DNA from: Rubrobacter taiwanensis
GTDB taxonomy: Bacteria > Actinomycetota > Rubrobacteria > Rubrobacterales > Rubrobacteraceae
DNA: 64,000 nucleotides
NCBI RefSeq assembly: GCF_004337705.1
Contig: NZ_SKBU01000031.1
Span: forward strand, 42,910 to 106,909
Direction: 5' to 3'
The translations under genes were made by a program, and so were the position numbers. The notes below the pieces were generated by a model that saw only the letters and a program-made list of their open reading frames with translations, was not told the DNA's origin and ran no database searches. This document shows, one piece after another, positions 1-8,310 of the stretch (its first letter is position 1; the number at the start of each line of letters is the position of its first letter).

Positions 1-1
1 G

Positions 2-925
2 GTCCCGGGCACCGGCGAGTTCGACTGGGAGGGGTACATCCCGGAGGACGAGCGGCCCCGCGCCTTCAACCCCGAGGCGGGCTACATAGTCACCGCCAAC
101 AACAAGGTCACGCCGGAGGGCTACCCCTACGACATCTCCTTCGAGTGGGCCGAGCCGTACCGCGCCGACCGGATAACGGAGATGATCGAGGCCCGCGACG
201 GGCTGACCGTCGAGGACATGGTGGAGATCCAGCAGGACCAGACCTCCCTCCTCTTCCGGGACTTCCGGCCCGTCCTGGAGCGCCTCGAACCGGGCTCGGA
301 GGAGGCCGCCCGCTGGCGCGAGGAGCTCCTGGCGTGGGACGGGGTCGCCGCGCCGGACTCGCGGGAGGCGGCTGCGTTCGCCGCCTTCTACGCCGAGCTG
401 GCCCGCCTCCCCGCCGCGGAGGTGGGTGAGGAGTACTGGGACGAACCGCGCTACCTGCTGAACGCCCTAGAGGAGGGCGACCCGAACTGCGAACCTGCGA
501 CGGCTGCGGGCTGCCTCCGGTTCGCCTCCAGGGCTCTGGACCGCGCTCTGGAGCGTTTCGGGGGAGATGTGCCGGAGTGGGGCGAGGTACACCGGGCGAC
601 CTTCCCGCACTCAGTTCTCACGAACACGCCGCTGGCCCGGCTCTCCGACCGGGAGGCCGCCTTCGGCGGAGACCGTTCCACCCCCAACGTCGGGCCCTAC
701 GACTTCGAGGACTTCTCGATGGGCAACGGCCCCGGCTACCGGCAGGTGGTGGACCTCGCCGACCTGGACGCCTCGCTCTACATCCACGCGCCGGGACAGT
801 CCGGGAACCTGCTCTCCGGCAACTACGCCGACCTGCTGGAGATGTGGCGATCGGGAGAGTACCTGCCGATGCGGCGCTCCGGCTACGAGGTAGACTCAGA
901 GCTCGTACTGGTGCCCGGTGGGTAG
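2..925 (+). CDS. Penicillin acylase family protein (C-terminal part, 5' end outside window)
   Basis: The open frame enters from the window edge, so only the last 307 residues are visible. They match the C-terminal part of the beta chain of Ntn-hydrolase penicillin/acyl-homoserine-lactone acylases. Diagnostic signs are the stretch reading GYIVTANNKV near residue 30 of the visible part and the late PGQSGN segment followed by a conserved NYADLLEMW helix. These enzymes are normally exported, self-cleaved and hydrolyse amide bonds. The catalytic N-terminal serine of the beta chain and the signal peptide lie upstream and cannot be checked. The metallophosphoesterase gene begins just after or slightly inside its 3' end. 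The substrate cannot be inferred. Confidence 0.85.
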   Translation, partial: VPGTGEFDWEGYIPEDERPRAFNPEAGYIVTANNKVTPEGYPYDISFEWAEPYRADRITEMIEARDGLTVEDMVEIQQDQTSLLFRDFRPVLERLEPGSEEAARWREELLAWDGVAAPDSREAAAFAAFYAELARLPAAEVGEEYWDEPRYLLNALEEGDPNCEPATAAGCLRFASRALDRALERFGGDVPEWGEVHRATFPHSVLTNTPLARLSDREAAFGGDRSTPNVGPYDFEDFSMGNGPGYRQVVDLADLDASLYIHAPGQSGNLLSGNYADLLEMWRSGEYLPMRRSGYEVDSELVLVPGG

Positions 926-935
926 GGGAGGGCCG

Positions 936-1679
936 GTGGAGACGACCCGCCTGGAGCTGGAGCTGCCGCGGCTGGCGCCGGAGTTCGACGGCTACCGGGT
1001 GGTCCAGATCAGCGACCTCCACGCTCGCGGCCGGACGGTCCCGGAGCGCCTCGCGGGCCTGCTGCGGCCGGTGAACGAGCAGCGTCCGGATCTCATCGCC
1101 ATCACCGGAGACCTCGCCGACCGGCACGCGAACTTCGACCGGGTAGCACCCGGTCTCGTCCGCGCCCTGCGCTCGCTGCGGGCGCGCGACGGCGTCTTCG
1201 CCGTACTGGGCAACCACGACCACCGGATCGGCTCCCATAGAGTCCGGCGGGTGCTCCGCGCGAGCGGCATCATAGAGCTGCCTAATACCCACCACACCCT
1301 GCGGAGAGAGGGCGCAGCGCTGCACCTCGCCGGAGTAGACGACCACATGGAGTTCTACGACCGCCTGGACGTGGTCCTGGAGCGCCTGCCCGACTCCGGC
1401 TCCGCCATCCTGCTCGCCCACGAACCGGACTTCGCGGACATCAGCGCCCCCGCCGGACGCTTCGACCTCCAGCTCTCCGGCCACTCGCACGGCGGCCAGA
1501 TCCGGCTCCCAACCCCCCTCATCCTGCCGCCCTACGGCGAGAAATACCCCGCCGGCCTCTACCAAGTGAAGGGAATGCTCCTTTACACCAACCGCGGCCT
1601 CGGCGCGGTAAGACCCCGCATCCGGCTCAACTGCCCACCCGAGATCACTGCCCTCACCCTCCACTCCCCCGCCCGATGA
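936..1679 (+). CDS. Calcineurin-like metallophosphoesterase (YkuE-like)
   Basis: Predicted protein of 247 residues with all metallophosphoesterase blocks in order: QISDLHA near the N terminus, GDLAD, GNHDH, an HEP segment and GHSHGGQ. These supply the two-metal centre. The arrangement and length resemble the YkuE/YaeI class of membrane-associated phosphodiesterases, but no transmembrane segment or signal peptide is evident here. I chose the GTG at 936 because AGGGGAGG lies just upstream. An in-frame GTG at 918 would overlap the penicillin-acylase stop by 8 bases and has no clear ribosome binding site. The substrate is unknown. The stop codon abuts an inverted repeat that belongs to the next promoter. 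Confidence 0.85.
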   Translation: METTRLELELPRLAPEFDGYRVVQISDLHARGRTVPERLAGLLRPVNEQRPDLIAITGDLADRHANFDRVAPGLVRALRSLRARDGVFAVLGNHDHRIGSHRVRRVLRASGIIELPNTHHTLRREGAALHLAGVDDHMEFYDRLDVVLERLPDSGSAILLAHEPDFADISAPAGRFDLQLSGHSHGGQIRLPTPLILPPYGEKYPAGLYQVKGMLLYTNRGLGAVRPRIRLNCPPEITALTLHSPAR

Positions 1680-1718
1680 GAGAACTCATGTTGCGTTCTC
1701 TGGTATAGACAATATAAT
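1679..1718 (+). promoter_or_regulatory. Promoter with inverted-repeat operator upstream of the PTS operon
   Basis: A -35-like TTGCGT (1691-1696) and a perfect TATAAT (1713-1718) are 16 bases apart, about 30 bases upstream of the first PTS gene. A 7-bp inverted repeat, AGAGAAC (1679-1685) and GTTCTCT (1695-1701), overlaps the -35 box, as expected for a repressor or antirepressor site. The left arm begins at the last base of the preceding gene. No regulator gene lies in this operon, so the cognate protein is unknown. Confidence 0.6.
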
Positions 1719-1750
1719 GAGTAAGACAGGCGTATCGGGTACGGAGAGGA

Positions 1751-3229
1751 GTGTGGCCGGAGGTGGAGGTTTTCGCGGACGTACTGCGGTTCATCGCGAC
1801 CAACATCTTCAACGAGGTTGCGATTCTGATCGGGATCATCACGCTCATCGGGCTGCTTCTGCAGCGCAAGCCGGTAGAGGATGTTGTAGCCGGGGCTCTG
1901 CGGGCGACGATCGGGGTCATCATTCTGTTCATTGGGGTGGATGTCTTCGTGCAGGGGCTGGTCGCCTTCCAGACGATAGTGGCCAGCGCGGTCGGGCTGG
2001 AGCCGCCGGAGGCCACGAACACGCTCGGGGACTTTCTCGGCACGCATGGGGGTACGGTAGCGCTCATCATCACGGTGGGGTTCTTCCTGCACCTTCTGGC
2101 GGTGCGGCTGTTGGACACCCGGTACGTGTATCTGACCGGGCATCTGATGTTCTGGATCTCGGTCATCACCACGGCGGCGCTCGTACAGGTCTTCGGGGAT
2201 GTAGATCAGCTCACGCTGGTTCTGGTGGGATCTGTCGTGGTGGCCGCCTACTGGACCATCCAGCCGCTCTACATTGCGCCGCTCATGCGCCGGGTTACGG
2301 GCGGTGACGAGTGGGGCTACGGGCACACCAGCTCGGCGGCTTGCTGGATGGCGGGTAAGATCGGGCCGCTCGTGGGCTCCAGAGAGCGGCACGACACCGA
2401 GCGGCTCAGGCTCCCCAAGCAACTCTCCTTCTTCAAGGACGTGAACGTCTCGACGGCGTTGGTGATCGGGGTGATCCTGATCGGGGCCATGATCTTCGCC
2501 GACCGGGGCGTGATCGCGGAGCAGGCCGCCGCCTACGACGAGGAGATCAACCCTTGGGTCTGGGGGATCATCGCGGCGCTGCGGTTTGCTGCGGGAATCG
2601 CGATCCTGCTCTTCGGCGTCAGGATGTTCCTGGCGGAGATCGTGCCGGCCTTCAAGGGCGTGAGCGAGAAGCTCATCCCCGGTTCCCGGCCCGCGCTGGA
2701 CGCTCCCACCGTCTTCCCGTTCGCTCCTACCGCCGTGATGATCGGGTTCGTGGCCGGGACGGCGGTCTTTCTGGCGTTCATGGGGCTCTTCGCCGCCCTC
2801 GGGCTCTTCGTGCTCGTGCCGCCCATGATCATGCTCTTCTTCCCCGGGGCGGCCGCGGCCGTCTTCGGCAACGCCTTCGGCGGCTGGCGCGGGGCGGTTA
2901 TAGGGGGGGTGATCAACGGCACCTTCCTGGCCGTTGGGCAGGCCGTCACCTGGGGGATGCTCTCCGACACGGCTCCCGAGCTGGCGACGCTCGCCGATCC
3001 CGACTGGTATATCTTGATCTGGGCCATCATGCTCATAGCTGCGCCGCTCGGGGCGCTGGGGGAGGCCGCGATCTGGGGCGTCCCGGCGGTCGTGCTGGCG
3101 ATCTTCGCCGGGTGGTTATACTTCATCAAGCGGCGCCATCCGGAGCCCGAGGCCGAGATTCGGGGCGAGGCTCCGTTCGAGCGGCCGGACACGACCGGAG
3201 AAAGCGAGGAAGACGATGGCAGGAAGTGA
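1751..3229 (+). CDS. PTS transporter subunit IIC, ascorbate (SgaT/UlaA) type
   Basis: Protein of 492 residues, very hydrophobic, with about ten or more transmembrane segments, and typical in length for the UlaA/SgaT permease family of the phosphotransferase system. The N-terminal half carries repeated glycine-rich helices and the cytoplasmic tail is charged. It should translocate a sugar or sugar acid while it is phosphorylated by the IIB protein. Family membership does not fix the substrate; members take ascorbate and other compounds. The start is the GTG at 1751 beneath GGAGAGGA. A GTG at 1763 is also possible. The 3' end overlaps the IIB gene by 14 bases, which suggests translational coupling. 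Confidence 0.88.
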   Translation: MWPEVEVFADVLRFIATNIFNEVAILIGIITLIGLLLQRKPVEDVVAGALRATIGVIILFIGVDVFVQGLVAFQTIVASAVGLEPPEATNTLGDFLGTHGGTVALIITVGFFLHLLAVRLLDTRYVYLTGHLMFWISVITTAALVQVFGDVDQLTLVLVGSVVVAAYWTIQPLYIAPLMRRVTGGDEWGYGHTSSAACWMAGKIGPLVGSRERHDTERLRLPKQLSFFKDVNVSTALVIGVILIGAMIFADRGVIAEQAAAYDEEINPWVWGIIAALRFAAGIAILLFGVRMFLAEIVPAFKGVSEKLIPGSRPALDAPTVFPFAPTAVMIGFVAGTAVFLAFMGLFAALGLFVLVPPMIMLFFPGAAAAVFGNAFGGWRGAVIGGVINGTFLAVGQAVTWGMLSDTAPELATLADPDWYILIWAIMLIAAPLGALGEAAIWGVPAVVLAIFAGWLYFIKRRHPEPEAEIRGEAPFERPDTTGESEEDDGRK

Positions 3230-3515
3230 GCCACTCAGGGTATTGACCGTCTGCGGCGTCGGGATGGGGAGCAGCCTCATGCTACGCATGACCGCCGAGT
3301 CCGCGCTGCAGGACCTCGGCGTGAGCGCGAAGGTGGAGGCCACCGATGCGTCCTCGGCCCGCAGCATGCAGGCGGACGTGATCATCGGCCAGGGCATGCA
3401 CACCGAGATGTTCGAGGGAGCCGCCCCCGTGGTGCTGACCGTCTCCAACTTCATGGACAAGGAAGCGCTCAAGAGCCAGCTTGCTGCGGCCCTGAAGGAG
3501 CAGGGATGGCTGTGA
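3216..3515 (+). CDS. PTS IIB protein, ascorbate/SgaB type
   Basis: A 99-residue protein with the IIB phosphocysteine loop: LTVCGVGMGSS at residues 10-20, with Cys13 as the phosphorylated residue. It accepts phosphate from the IIA histidine and passes it to the substrate bound by IIC. Length and motif match SgaB/UlaB and lactose-type IIB folds. The gene overlaps both neighbours (IIC by 14 bases, IIA by 10), so the three PTS parts are expected to be made together. No separate EI or HPr gene occurs in this window. Confidence 0.88.
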   Translation: MAGSEPLRVLTVCGVGMGSSLMLRMTAESALQDLGVSAKVEATDASSARSMQADVIIGQGMHTEMFEGAAPVVLTVSNFMDKEALKSQLAAALKEQGWL

Positions 3516-3946
3516 CCGGAGCCCGCGTCCGGGTTGCGGCGGAGGACTGGCGGGCTGCCGTGCGCGCCGCCTGCGAGCCGCTGGTGGAGGGCGGCGCGGT
3601 CGAGCCCCGCTACCCGGAGCGCTGTGTGGAGGTGGTCGAGGAGAACGGCCCGTACATGGTGCTCGCTCCGGGGCTCGCCCTGGCCCACGCCCGACCCGAA
3701 GACGGCGTGCTGGAGGTCGGGCTCTCCGCCGCCACGCTCGCCGAGCCGGTCGAATTCGGCCACCCGGAGAACGACCCGGTGGATCTCGTCTTCGCTTTCG
3801 GATCGCCGGACAAGGAACAGCACGTGGGCCTGCTCGCCGCCCTGGCCGACCGGCTCACCGAGGGCCTGGACGACGAGCTGCGCGCCGCGGAGAGCGAGGA
3901 GCGGGCGGAAGAGCTGCTGGAGGAGGTCGCGCGTGGCGTCGAGTAA
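3506..3946 (+). CDS. PTS IIA protein, mannitol/ascorbate (PTS_EIIA_2) type
   Basis: A 146-residue protein of the EIIA type 2 family. The phosphohistidine is His61 in the segment LALAHARPEDG, which matches the family signature around the active-site histidine. It would receive phosphate from HPr and donate it to Cys13 of the IIB protein encoded just upstream. The C-terminal third is a helix rich in Glu and Arg. The gene sits between IIB (10-base overlap) and the SIS-domain gene (14-base overlap), all in one transcription unit. Confidence 0.87.
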   Translation: MAVTGARVRVAAEDWRAAVRAACEPLVEGGAVEPRYPERCVEVVEENGPYMVLAPGLALAHARPEDGVLEVGLSAATLAEPVEFGHPENDPVDLVFAFGSPDKEQHVGLLAALADRLTEGLDDELRAAESEERAEELLEEVARGVE

Positions 3947-4658
3947 CGGGTTCGGGGCCCGGATGCGCGGGCAACTGCAGGAGCTGGAAGGGCACAACGC
4001 CGCTGAGCTCGACGCCGCAGCGGATCTCGTGCACCGGGTTCTGGAGCGCGACGGGCTGGTGTATGCGGCGGGCTCCGGGCACTCGCTCGCGCTCGTACTG
4101 GAGACCTTCTACCGGGCCGGGGGACTGGCGTGCGTCTACCCGGTCTTCCACCCGGCGTTGCTCCCGCTCGCCGGCGGGCAGGCCAGCACGCTGCTGGAGC
4201 GCGCCGGGGGGCTGGCGGATACACTGCTCGCGCAGGCGTCGCCGGGTGAGGGCGACGCGGCCTTCATCTTCTCCAACTCCGGGGTCAACCCGTTCCCCGT
4301 GGAGCTGGCCAAGGGCTTCCGCCGCGCCGGGACGCCGGTCGTGGCGGTCGTCTCCGTCCCCCACATGCGGCAGGCTCCCGCGCGGGCGGGAGTCAGGCTC
4401 GGCGAGCTCGCCGACCACGTGATAGACACCCGGGTCCCCTACGGGGACGCTGCATACCCGGCCGGAGGGTCGGACACCGGCGCGCTCTCCTCGCTAGCTT
4501 CGGTCTACGCCTGGAACCTGTTGCTCGCCCGGCTCGCCGACCGCGCGAAGGAGTCCGGGATCGAACTGCCGCTCTGGACGAGCGCGAACGTGGAGGGCGG
4601 CGAGCGGCGCAACGCAGACCTCTTCGCCCGCTACCGCTCCCGCATCCCGGTGCTGTAA
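3933..4658 (+). CDS. SIS-domain sugar-phosphate protein, UPF0309-like
   Basis: Protein of 241 residues starting at a GTG with AGGAGG six bases upstream. It has a single SIS (sugar isomerase) domain. The region around residues 45-60 reads GSGHSLALVLETFYRAGG, characteristic of the UPF0309 group, and a second SIS strand reads IFSNSGVNPFPVELAKG. SIS domains bind phosphosugars. Its place at the end of a PTS operon, with a 14-base overlap on IIA, suggests it acts on the phosphorylated product of transport as an isomerase or related enzyme. The exact reaction is not known for this group. Confidence 0.8.
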   Translation: MASSNGFGARMRGQLQELEGHNAAELDAAADLVHRVLERDGLVYAAGSGHSLALVLETFYRAGGLACVYPVFHPALLPLAGGQASTLLERAGGLADTLLAQASPGEGDAAFIFSNSGVNPFPVELAKGFRRAGTPVVAVVSVPHMRQAPARAGVRLGELADHVIDTRVPYGDAAYPAGGSDTGALSSLASVYAWNLLLARLADRAKESGIELPLWTSANVEGGERRNADLFARYRSRIPVL

Positions 4659-4680
4659 ACGCACGCTCTCTCAAGAGCAT

Positions 4681-4695
4681 GCCGGCGGGTCCGGC
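4681..4695. terminator. Short GC hairpin between convergent genes
   Basis: GCCGG and CCGGC arms (5 bp) flank a 5-base loop in the 101-base gap between the SIS-domain gene and the convergent acyl-CoA ligase gene. There is no T-run on either side, so assignment as a terminator rests on position and hairpin only. Confidence 0.3.
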
Positions 4696-4759
4696 TGCCG
4701 TTCGCTCGCACGTTAGAGGAGGCTCCGGATGAGCTTCCCGAAGAGCAGCGGGTTTGGTG

Positions 4760-6304
4760 CTACGCCTTCGTCTCCTCGCGGTTCGGGACCAGCTCGCGCT
4801 TGAGAATCTTGCCGGTCGCGGTCTTGGGCAGCTCGTCCATGAAGACGACCGAACGCGGGTACTTGTAGGCGGCTACCCTGTCTTTCACGAAGGAGATGAT
4901 CTCCTCCTCGGTCGCGCTCTCTCCCGGCTTGAGCGCGACGACGGCCCGCACCTCCTCGCCGAGCTCTTCGTGCGGCACCCCGATCACGGCACATTCGGCG
5001 ACGGCCGGGTGCTGGTAGAGGACTTCCTCGACCTCGCGCGGGTAGATGTTGTAGCCGCCGCGCAGGATCATGTCCTTCACCCGGTCTACGATGTACAGGA
5101 AGCCGTCCTCGTCCTGCGTGGCCACGTCTCCGGTGTGGAACCAGCCGTTTCTCATCGCCTCGGCGGTCGCCTCAGGCCGTTTGTAGTAGCCCTTCATCAC
5201 GTTGTGGCCGCGGATGACCAGCTCGCCCCGCTCGCCGCGCGGGACTTCCCGGTCGTTACCGTCCACGACCCTCACCTCGGTGCCCCAGATCGGCAGCCCG
5301 ATGGAGCCGGCCTTGCGGACCTCCGCCGACCGGTTGAAGCTGGCCACGGGCGAGGTCTCCGAGAGGCCGTAGCCCTCCAGGATCGTGACCCCGAACTTCT
5401 CCTCGAACGCCCGCAGCACCTCCACCGGCATCGCCGAGCCGCCGGAGATCCCGAGCCTGAGGCTGGAGGTGTCGAAGCTCTCCAGCTCGGGGTGGCGCAT
5501 GAGGTACTGGTACATCGTCGGCACGCCCATGAAGATGGTCACCCGGGCGTCCTGGATGGTCTTGAGCGCCGCGTCAGGCTCGAAGCGGGGGATGAGAGCT
5601 ATCGTGCCGCCCTTGTAGAGCATGGTGTTCATAACGCACGTCTGGCCGAAGACGTGGAAGAGCGGCAGGGCCCCGATCACCACGTCGTCCTCGGTTACGT
5701 CCATCAGCCGGTCGGCCGAGTAGGAGGCGTTGTAGAACAGGTTGAAGTGCGTGAGCTCCGCGCCTTTCGGACGGCCCGTGGTGCCGCTGGTGTAGAGGAT
5801 GACGGCCGTGTCGTCCGGCATGGGCTGGTACAGCTCGTACTCCGGCGGGTGCTCGGATAGCAGTGCGGCAAACCCGCGCATCCCGTCCCGAGCCCCGTTT
5901 CCGCCCGGAGCCTCGACTACTATGAGCTCCCGGCAGCCGGCCGCTTTCTCGAAGCCCTTGTGGGCCTCCTCCAGGAAGCCCTCCCATACTACGAGCGCCC
6001 TGGCGTCGGAATCTTCGAGGTGGTAGGCGATCTCGTCCTCTTTGAGCAGCACGTTCAGCGGGACCACCACCGCGCCCCGGTTGAGGATGCCGTAGTAGGC
6101 CACGGCGAACTGCGGGACGTTGGGCACCATCATCGCCACCTTCTCGCCGGGCTCCACGCCCAGAGCCTCTAGAGCCCCGGCGAACTTCTTAGCCGCTCCG
6201 CGCAGCTCGGCGTAGGCCATCCTGTGCTCGCCCAGGAGCAGCGCCGGCTTGTCCGCGTGAGCCTTGGCGCTCTCCTCCAGCAGCACGGCGAGGTTCAGCG
6301 TCAT
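4760..6304 (-). CDS. Long/medium-chain fatty-acid--CoA ligase (AMP-forming)
   Basis: A 514-residue ANL-superfamily ligase. The P-loop reads YTSGTTGRPKGAELTH, followed by GYGLSETSPV (A5), the hinge region near DRVKDMILRGGYNIYP and the C-terminal catalytic lysine in PKTATGKILKREL. It should adenylate a carboxylic acid and transfer it to CoA. Length and motifs match FadD-like ligases, but acyl-chain preference cannot be told from sequence. It starts with ATG beneath GAAGGAGAAGG. The next minus-strand gene upstream is a second ligase of the FAA1 type, 54 bases away, so the two may be co-transcribed. Confidence 0.88.
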   Translation of the reverse strand: MTLNLAVLLEESAKAHADKPALLLGEHRMAYAELRGAAKKFAGALEALGVEPGEKVAMMVPNVPQFAVAYYGILNRGAVVVPLNVLLKEDEIAYHLEDSDARALVVWEGFLEEAHKGFEKAAGCRELIVVEAPGGNGARDGMRGFAALLSEHPPEYELYQPMPDDTAVILYTSGTTGRPKGAELTHFNLFYNASYSADRLMDVTEDDVVIGALPLFHVFGQTCVMNTMLYKGGTIALIPRFEPDAALKTIQDARVTIFMGVPTMYQYLMRHPELESFDTSSLRLGISGGSAMPVEVLRAFEEKFGVTILEGYGLSETSPVASFNRSAEVRKAGSIGLPIWGTEVRVVDGNDREVPRGERGELVIRGHNVMKGYYKRPEATAEAMRNGWFHTGDVATQDEDGFLYIVDRVKDMILRGGYNIYPREVEEVLYQHPAVAECAVIGVPHEELGEEVRAVVALKPGESATEEEIISFVKDRVAAYKYPRSVVFMDELPKTATGKILKRELVPNREETKA

Positions 6305-6325
6305 GCCCTTCTCCTTCCCCTTCGG

Positions 6326-6342
6326 AGCCCGCTATACGGGCC
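6326..6342. other. Small hairpin between two ligase genes
   Basis: GCCCG and CGGGC arms (6327-6331 and 6337-6341) around a CTATA loop lie in the 54-base gap between the two minus-strand acyl-CoA ligase genes. It could attenuate read-through. No T-run follows. Confidence 0.3.
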
Positions 6343-6358
6343 TAATGTACCATGTATG

Positions 6359-8164
6359 CTAGCTGCCGGCGTAGAGGCGCTCTATCTGGCCCGCGTAGCG
6401 CTCCTGCACGACGCGCATCTTGACCTTGAGCGTCGGGGTGAGCTCGCCCTCCTCCTGGGAGAACTCGCGCGCGAGCAGTGCGAACTTCTTGGGCCGCTCG
6501 TAGTCGGCGAACTCGGCGCAGGCGGTGTCTATGTCTTTCTGGATGAGCTCGCGGACCCGCTCATCCTCCGCCAGTTCTGCGGGCGCGGCGTCCGTTGCCA
6601 GCCTGTTTCGGACGGCCTCGTAGTCCGGCACGATAAGCGCCGAGACGTACTTGCGCCCGTCGCCGAGCAACACGGCCTGCGAGATGTGCGGCATGGTGAC
6701 GAGCTTCGTCTCGATCGGCTGGGGGGCGACGTTCTTGCCGGTACTGAGCACGATAAGGTTCTTCAACCGGTCCGTGATCTTGAGGTAGCCCTCATCGTCT
6801 ATCTCGCCGATGTCCCCGGTCTTAAACCAGCCGTCCTCGGTGAAGGCTGCCTCGGTCTCCTCCGGGAGGTTGAAGTAGCCCCGCATGACGTGCGGGCCGC
6901 GGGTCTGGATCTCCCCGTGCTCCCCGATCCTGACCTCCACGTTGAAGAGCGGCAGCCCGACCGTGCCGAACTTCTCCCGCCCGAGCCGGTTGCAGGAGAT
7001 CACGGGCGAGGTCTCGGTGAGCCCGTAGCCCTCCAGGATAGGCACCCCGGCGGCGTAGAAGAACTCTCCGATCTCAGCCTCCAGCTTGGCGCCGCCGGAG
7101 ACGAAGAACCGCAGCCTCCCTCCCGTGGCTTCCCGGATCTTGTTGAAGACCAGCCTCTCGAAGAGCCCGAGCTTGAACCTGAGCCACGCGCCGGGCTCCC
7201 GCCCCCGCAGTCGCAGCCGGTACTTCTCGCGCCCGGCCGCGATGGCGGCGGCGGCCAGCTTCCGGCGCAGCGCAGGCCCCTGCGAGAGCCGCTGCTGCAC
7301 CCGGTCGTACATCTTCTCGTACAGGCGCGGCACGCTCGGGACCACGGTCGGCCTCACCTCGCGCAGGTTCTCCGGAACCTTCTCGATCGACTCGGCGTAG
7401 TAGATGGAGCATCCCAGCGTGAGCGCCACGAACTGACCCGCCGTCCGCTCGAAGATGTGCGAGAGCGGCAGCAGGGAGAGGAAGACGTCTTCGGGCCGCA
7501 GCGGAACGGCCTCCACTATGCCCTCGATGTTCGAGAGGATGTTGTCGTGCGTCAGGATGACGCCCTTCGGAGCCCCGGTGGTCCCGCTGGTGTAGAGGAT
7601 GGTGGCCACCTCGTCCCGGCCGATGCCCCCCCAGACCTCGCGCCAGTCCTCCTTCGGGCGCTCCTCTCCGGAGCGGTAGACGCTCTCGAAGCGCAGCGTC
7701 TTCTCGTTCTCGCCGGTGAACGCGTCGTCCATCACGACGACGGGGAAGTCCTCCTGGACCTCCCGGACCCGGCGCAGCAGCTCCTCATTCTCCACGATGA
7801 CCGCCCGGGCCTCGGAGTCCTCAAGAATGTGCTCTATCTGATGCGGCTCCAGAGTGGGGTAGATGGGAACCGTCGCCGCTCCCAGGCTCTGAATGGCGTA
7901 GTCCGAGATGGCCCACTCCGGACGGTTGGCGGACATGAGCGCCATCCGGTCCCCGCGCTCCACCCCCAGAGCCGCCATCCCGGCGGCGAACCGCTCTACC
8001 CGCTCCCCAAGCTCGCGGTAGGAGATCTCCCGCCAGCCACCGCCGGCCTTGTATGCAAGAGCGGTCTTCTCCGGTCGCCGCTCGACGTTGCGGAAGAGCG
8101 CCTGCACGAGATTGGGGATATCCTTGACGCTATCGCTGAGACGGATGCCGGCTTCTTGCTGCAT
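6359..8164 (-). CDS. Long-chain acyl-CoA synthetase, FAA1 type
   Basis: A 601-residue AMP-forming ligase of the long (FAA1/FadD15-like) class. It carries LYTSGTTGAPKGVILTH, GYGLTETSPVISCNR and the DRLKNLIVLSTGKNVAP hinge typical of the long-chain group, and ends with LTPTLKVKMRVV, where this class has its last conserved block. It activates long-chain fatty acids, probably at the membrane surface. I chose the ATG at 8164 because AAGGA lies eight bases upstream; a TTG at 8197 would add 11 residues without a ribosome binding site. It is divergent from the acyl-CoA dehydrogenase at 8311, so fatty-acid activation and oxidation genes share one intergenic region. Confidence 0.87.
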   Translation of the reverse strand: MQQEAGIRLSDSVKDIPNLVQALFRNVERRPEKTALAYKAGGGWREISYRELGERVERFAAGMAALGVERGDRMALMSANRPEWAISDYAIQSLGAATVPIYPTLEPHQIEHILEDSEARAVIVENEELLRRVREVQEDFPVVVMDDAFTGENEKTLRFESVYRSGEERPKEDWREVWGGIGRDEVATILYTSGTTGAPKGVILTHDNILSNIEGIVEAVPLRPEDVFLSLLPLSHIFERTAGQFVALTLGCSIYYAESIEKVPENLREVRPTVVPSVPRLYEKMYDRVQQRLSQGPALRRKLAAAAIAAGREKYRLRLRGREPGAWLRFKLGLFERLVFNKIREATGGRLRFFVSGGAKLEAEIGEFFYAAGVPILEGYGLTETSPVISCNRLGREKFGTVGLPLFNVEVRIGEHGEIQTRGPHVMRGYFNLPEETEAAFTEDGWFKTGDIGEIDDEGYLKITDRLKNLIVLSTGKNVAPQPIETKLVTMPHISQAVLLGDGRKYVSALIVPDYEAVRNRLATDAAPAELAEDERVRELIQKDIDTACAEFADYERPKKFALLAREFSQEEGELTPTLKVKMRVVQERYAGQIERLYAGS

Positions 8165-8190
8165 GATGACAGTCCTTTCCCTTCGCGATG

Positions 8191-8220
8191 TTGTCAATTT
8201 TGATATTCTAAACCTATAAT
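8191..8220 (+). promoter_or_regulatory. Promoter for the acyl-CoA dehydrogenase gene
   Basis: TTGTCA (8191-8196) and a perfect TATAAT (8215-8220) are separated by 18 bases in an AT-rich island between divergent genes. It points to the dehydrogenase at 8311 and would give a leader of about 85 bases. The same island probably also holds the minus-strand ligase promoter, which I could not place. Confidence 0.6.
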
Positions 8221-8310
8221 AGCACGGCCTCCGGCCGGGCAGGAAGAATCCGTGCTTGCGGGACCGGTCTCGGGGGCCGTATTTCCGGGAGAGCGAAGAG
8301 AGGGAGAGGC

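Noticed and set aside
1751..3946. Assignment of the PTS as an ascorbate transporter
   Set aside because: The family is named for ascorbate, but no ascorbate-catabolic genes (lactonase, decarboxylase, epimerase) lie nearby. Only the family type is claimed.
6224..8203. Plus-strand open frame of 659 codons opposite the FAA1-type ligase
   Set aside because: The minus-strand ligase has all ligase motifs. The plus-strand reading lacks domains and is rich in Leu, Val, Asp and His, typical of antisense reading.
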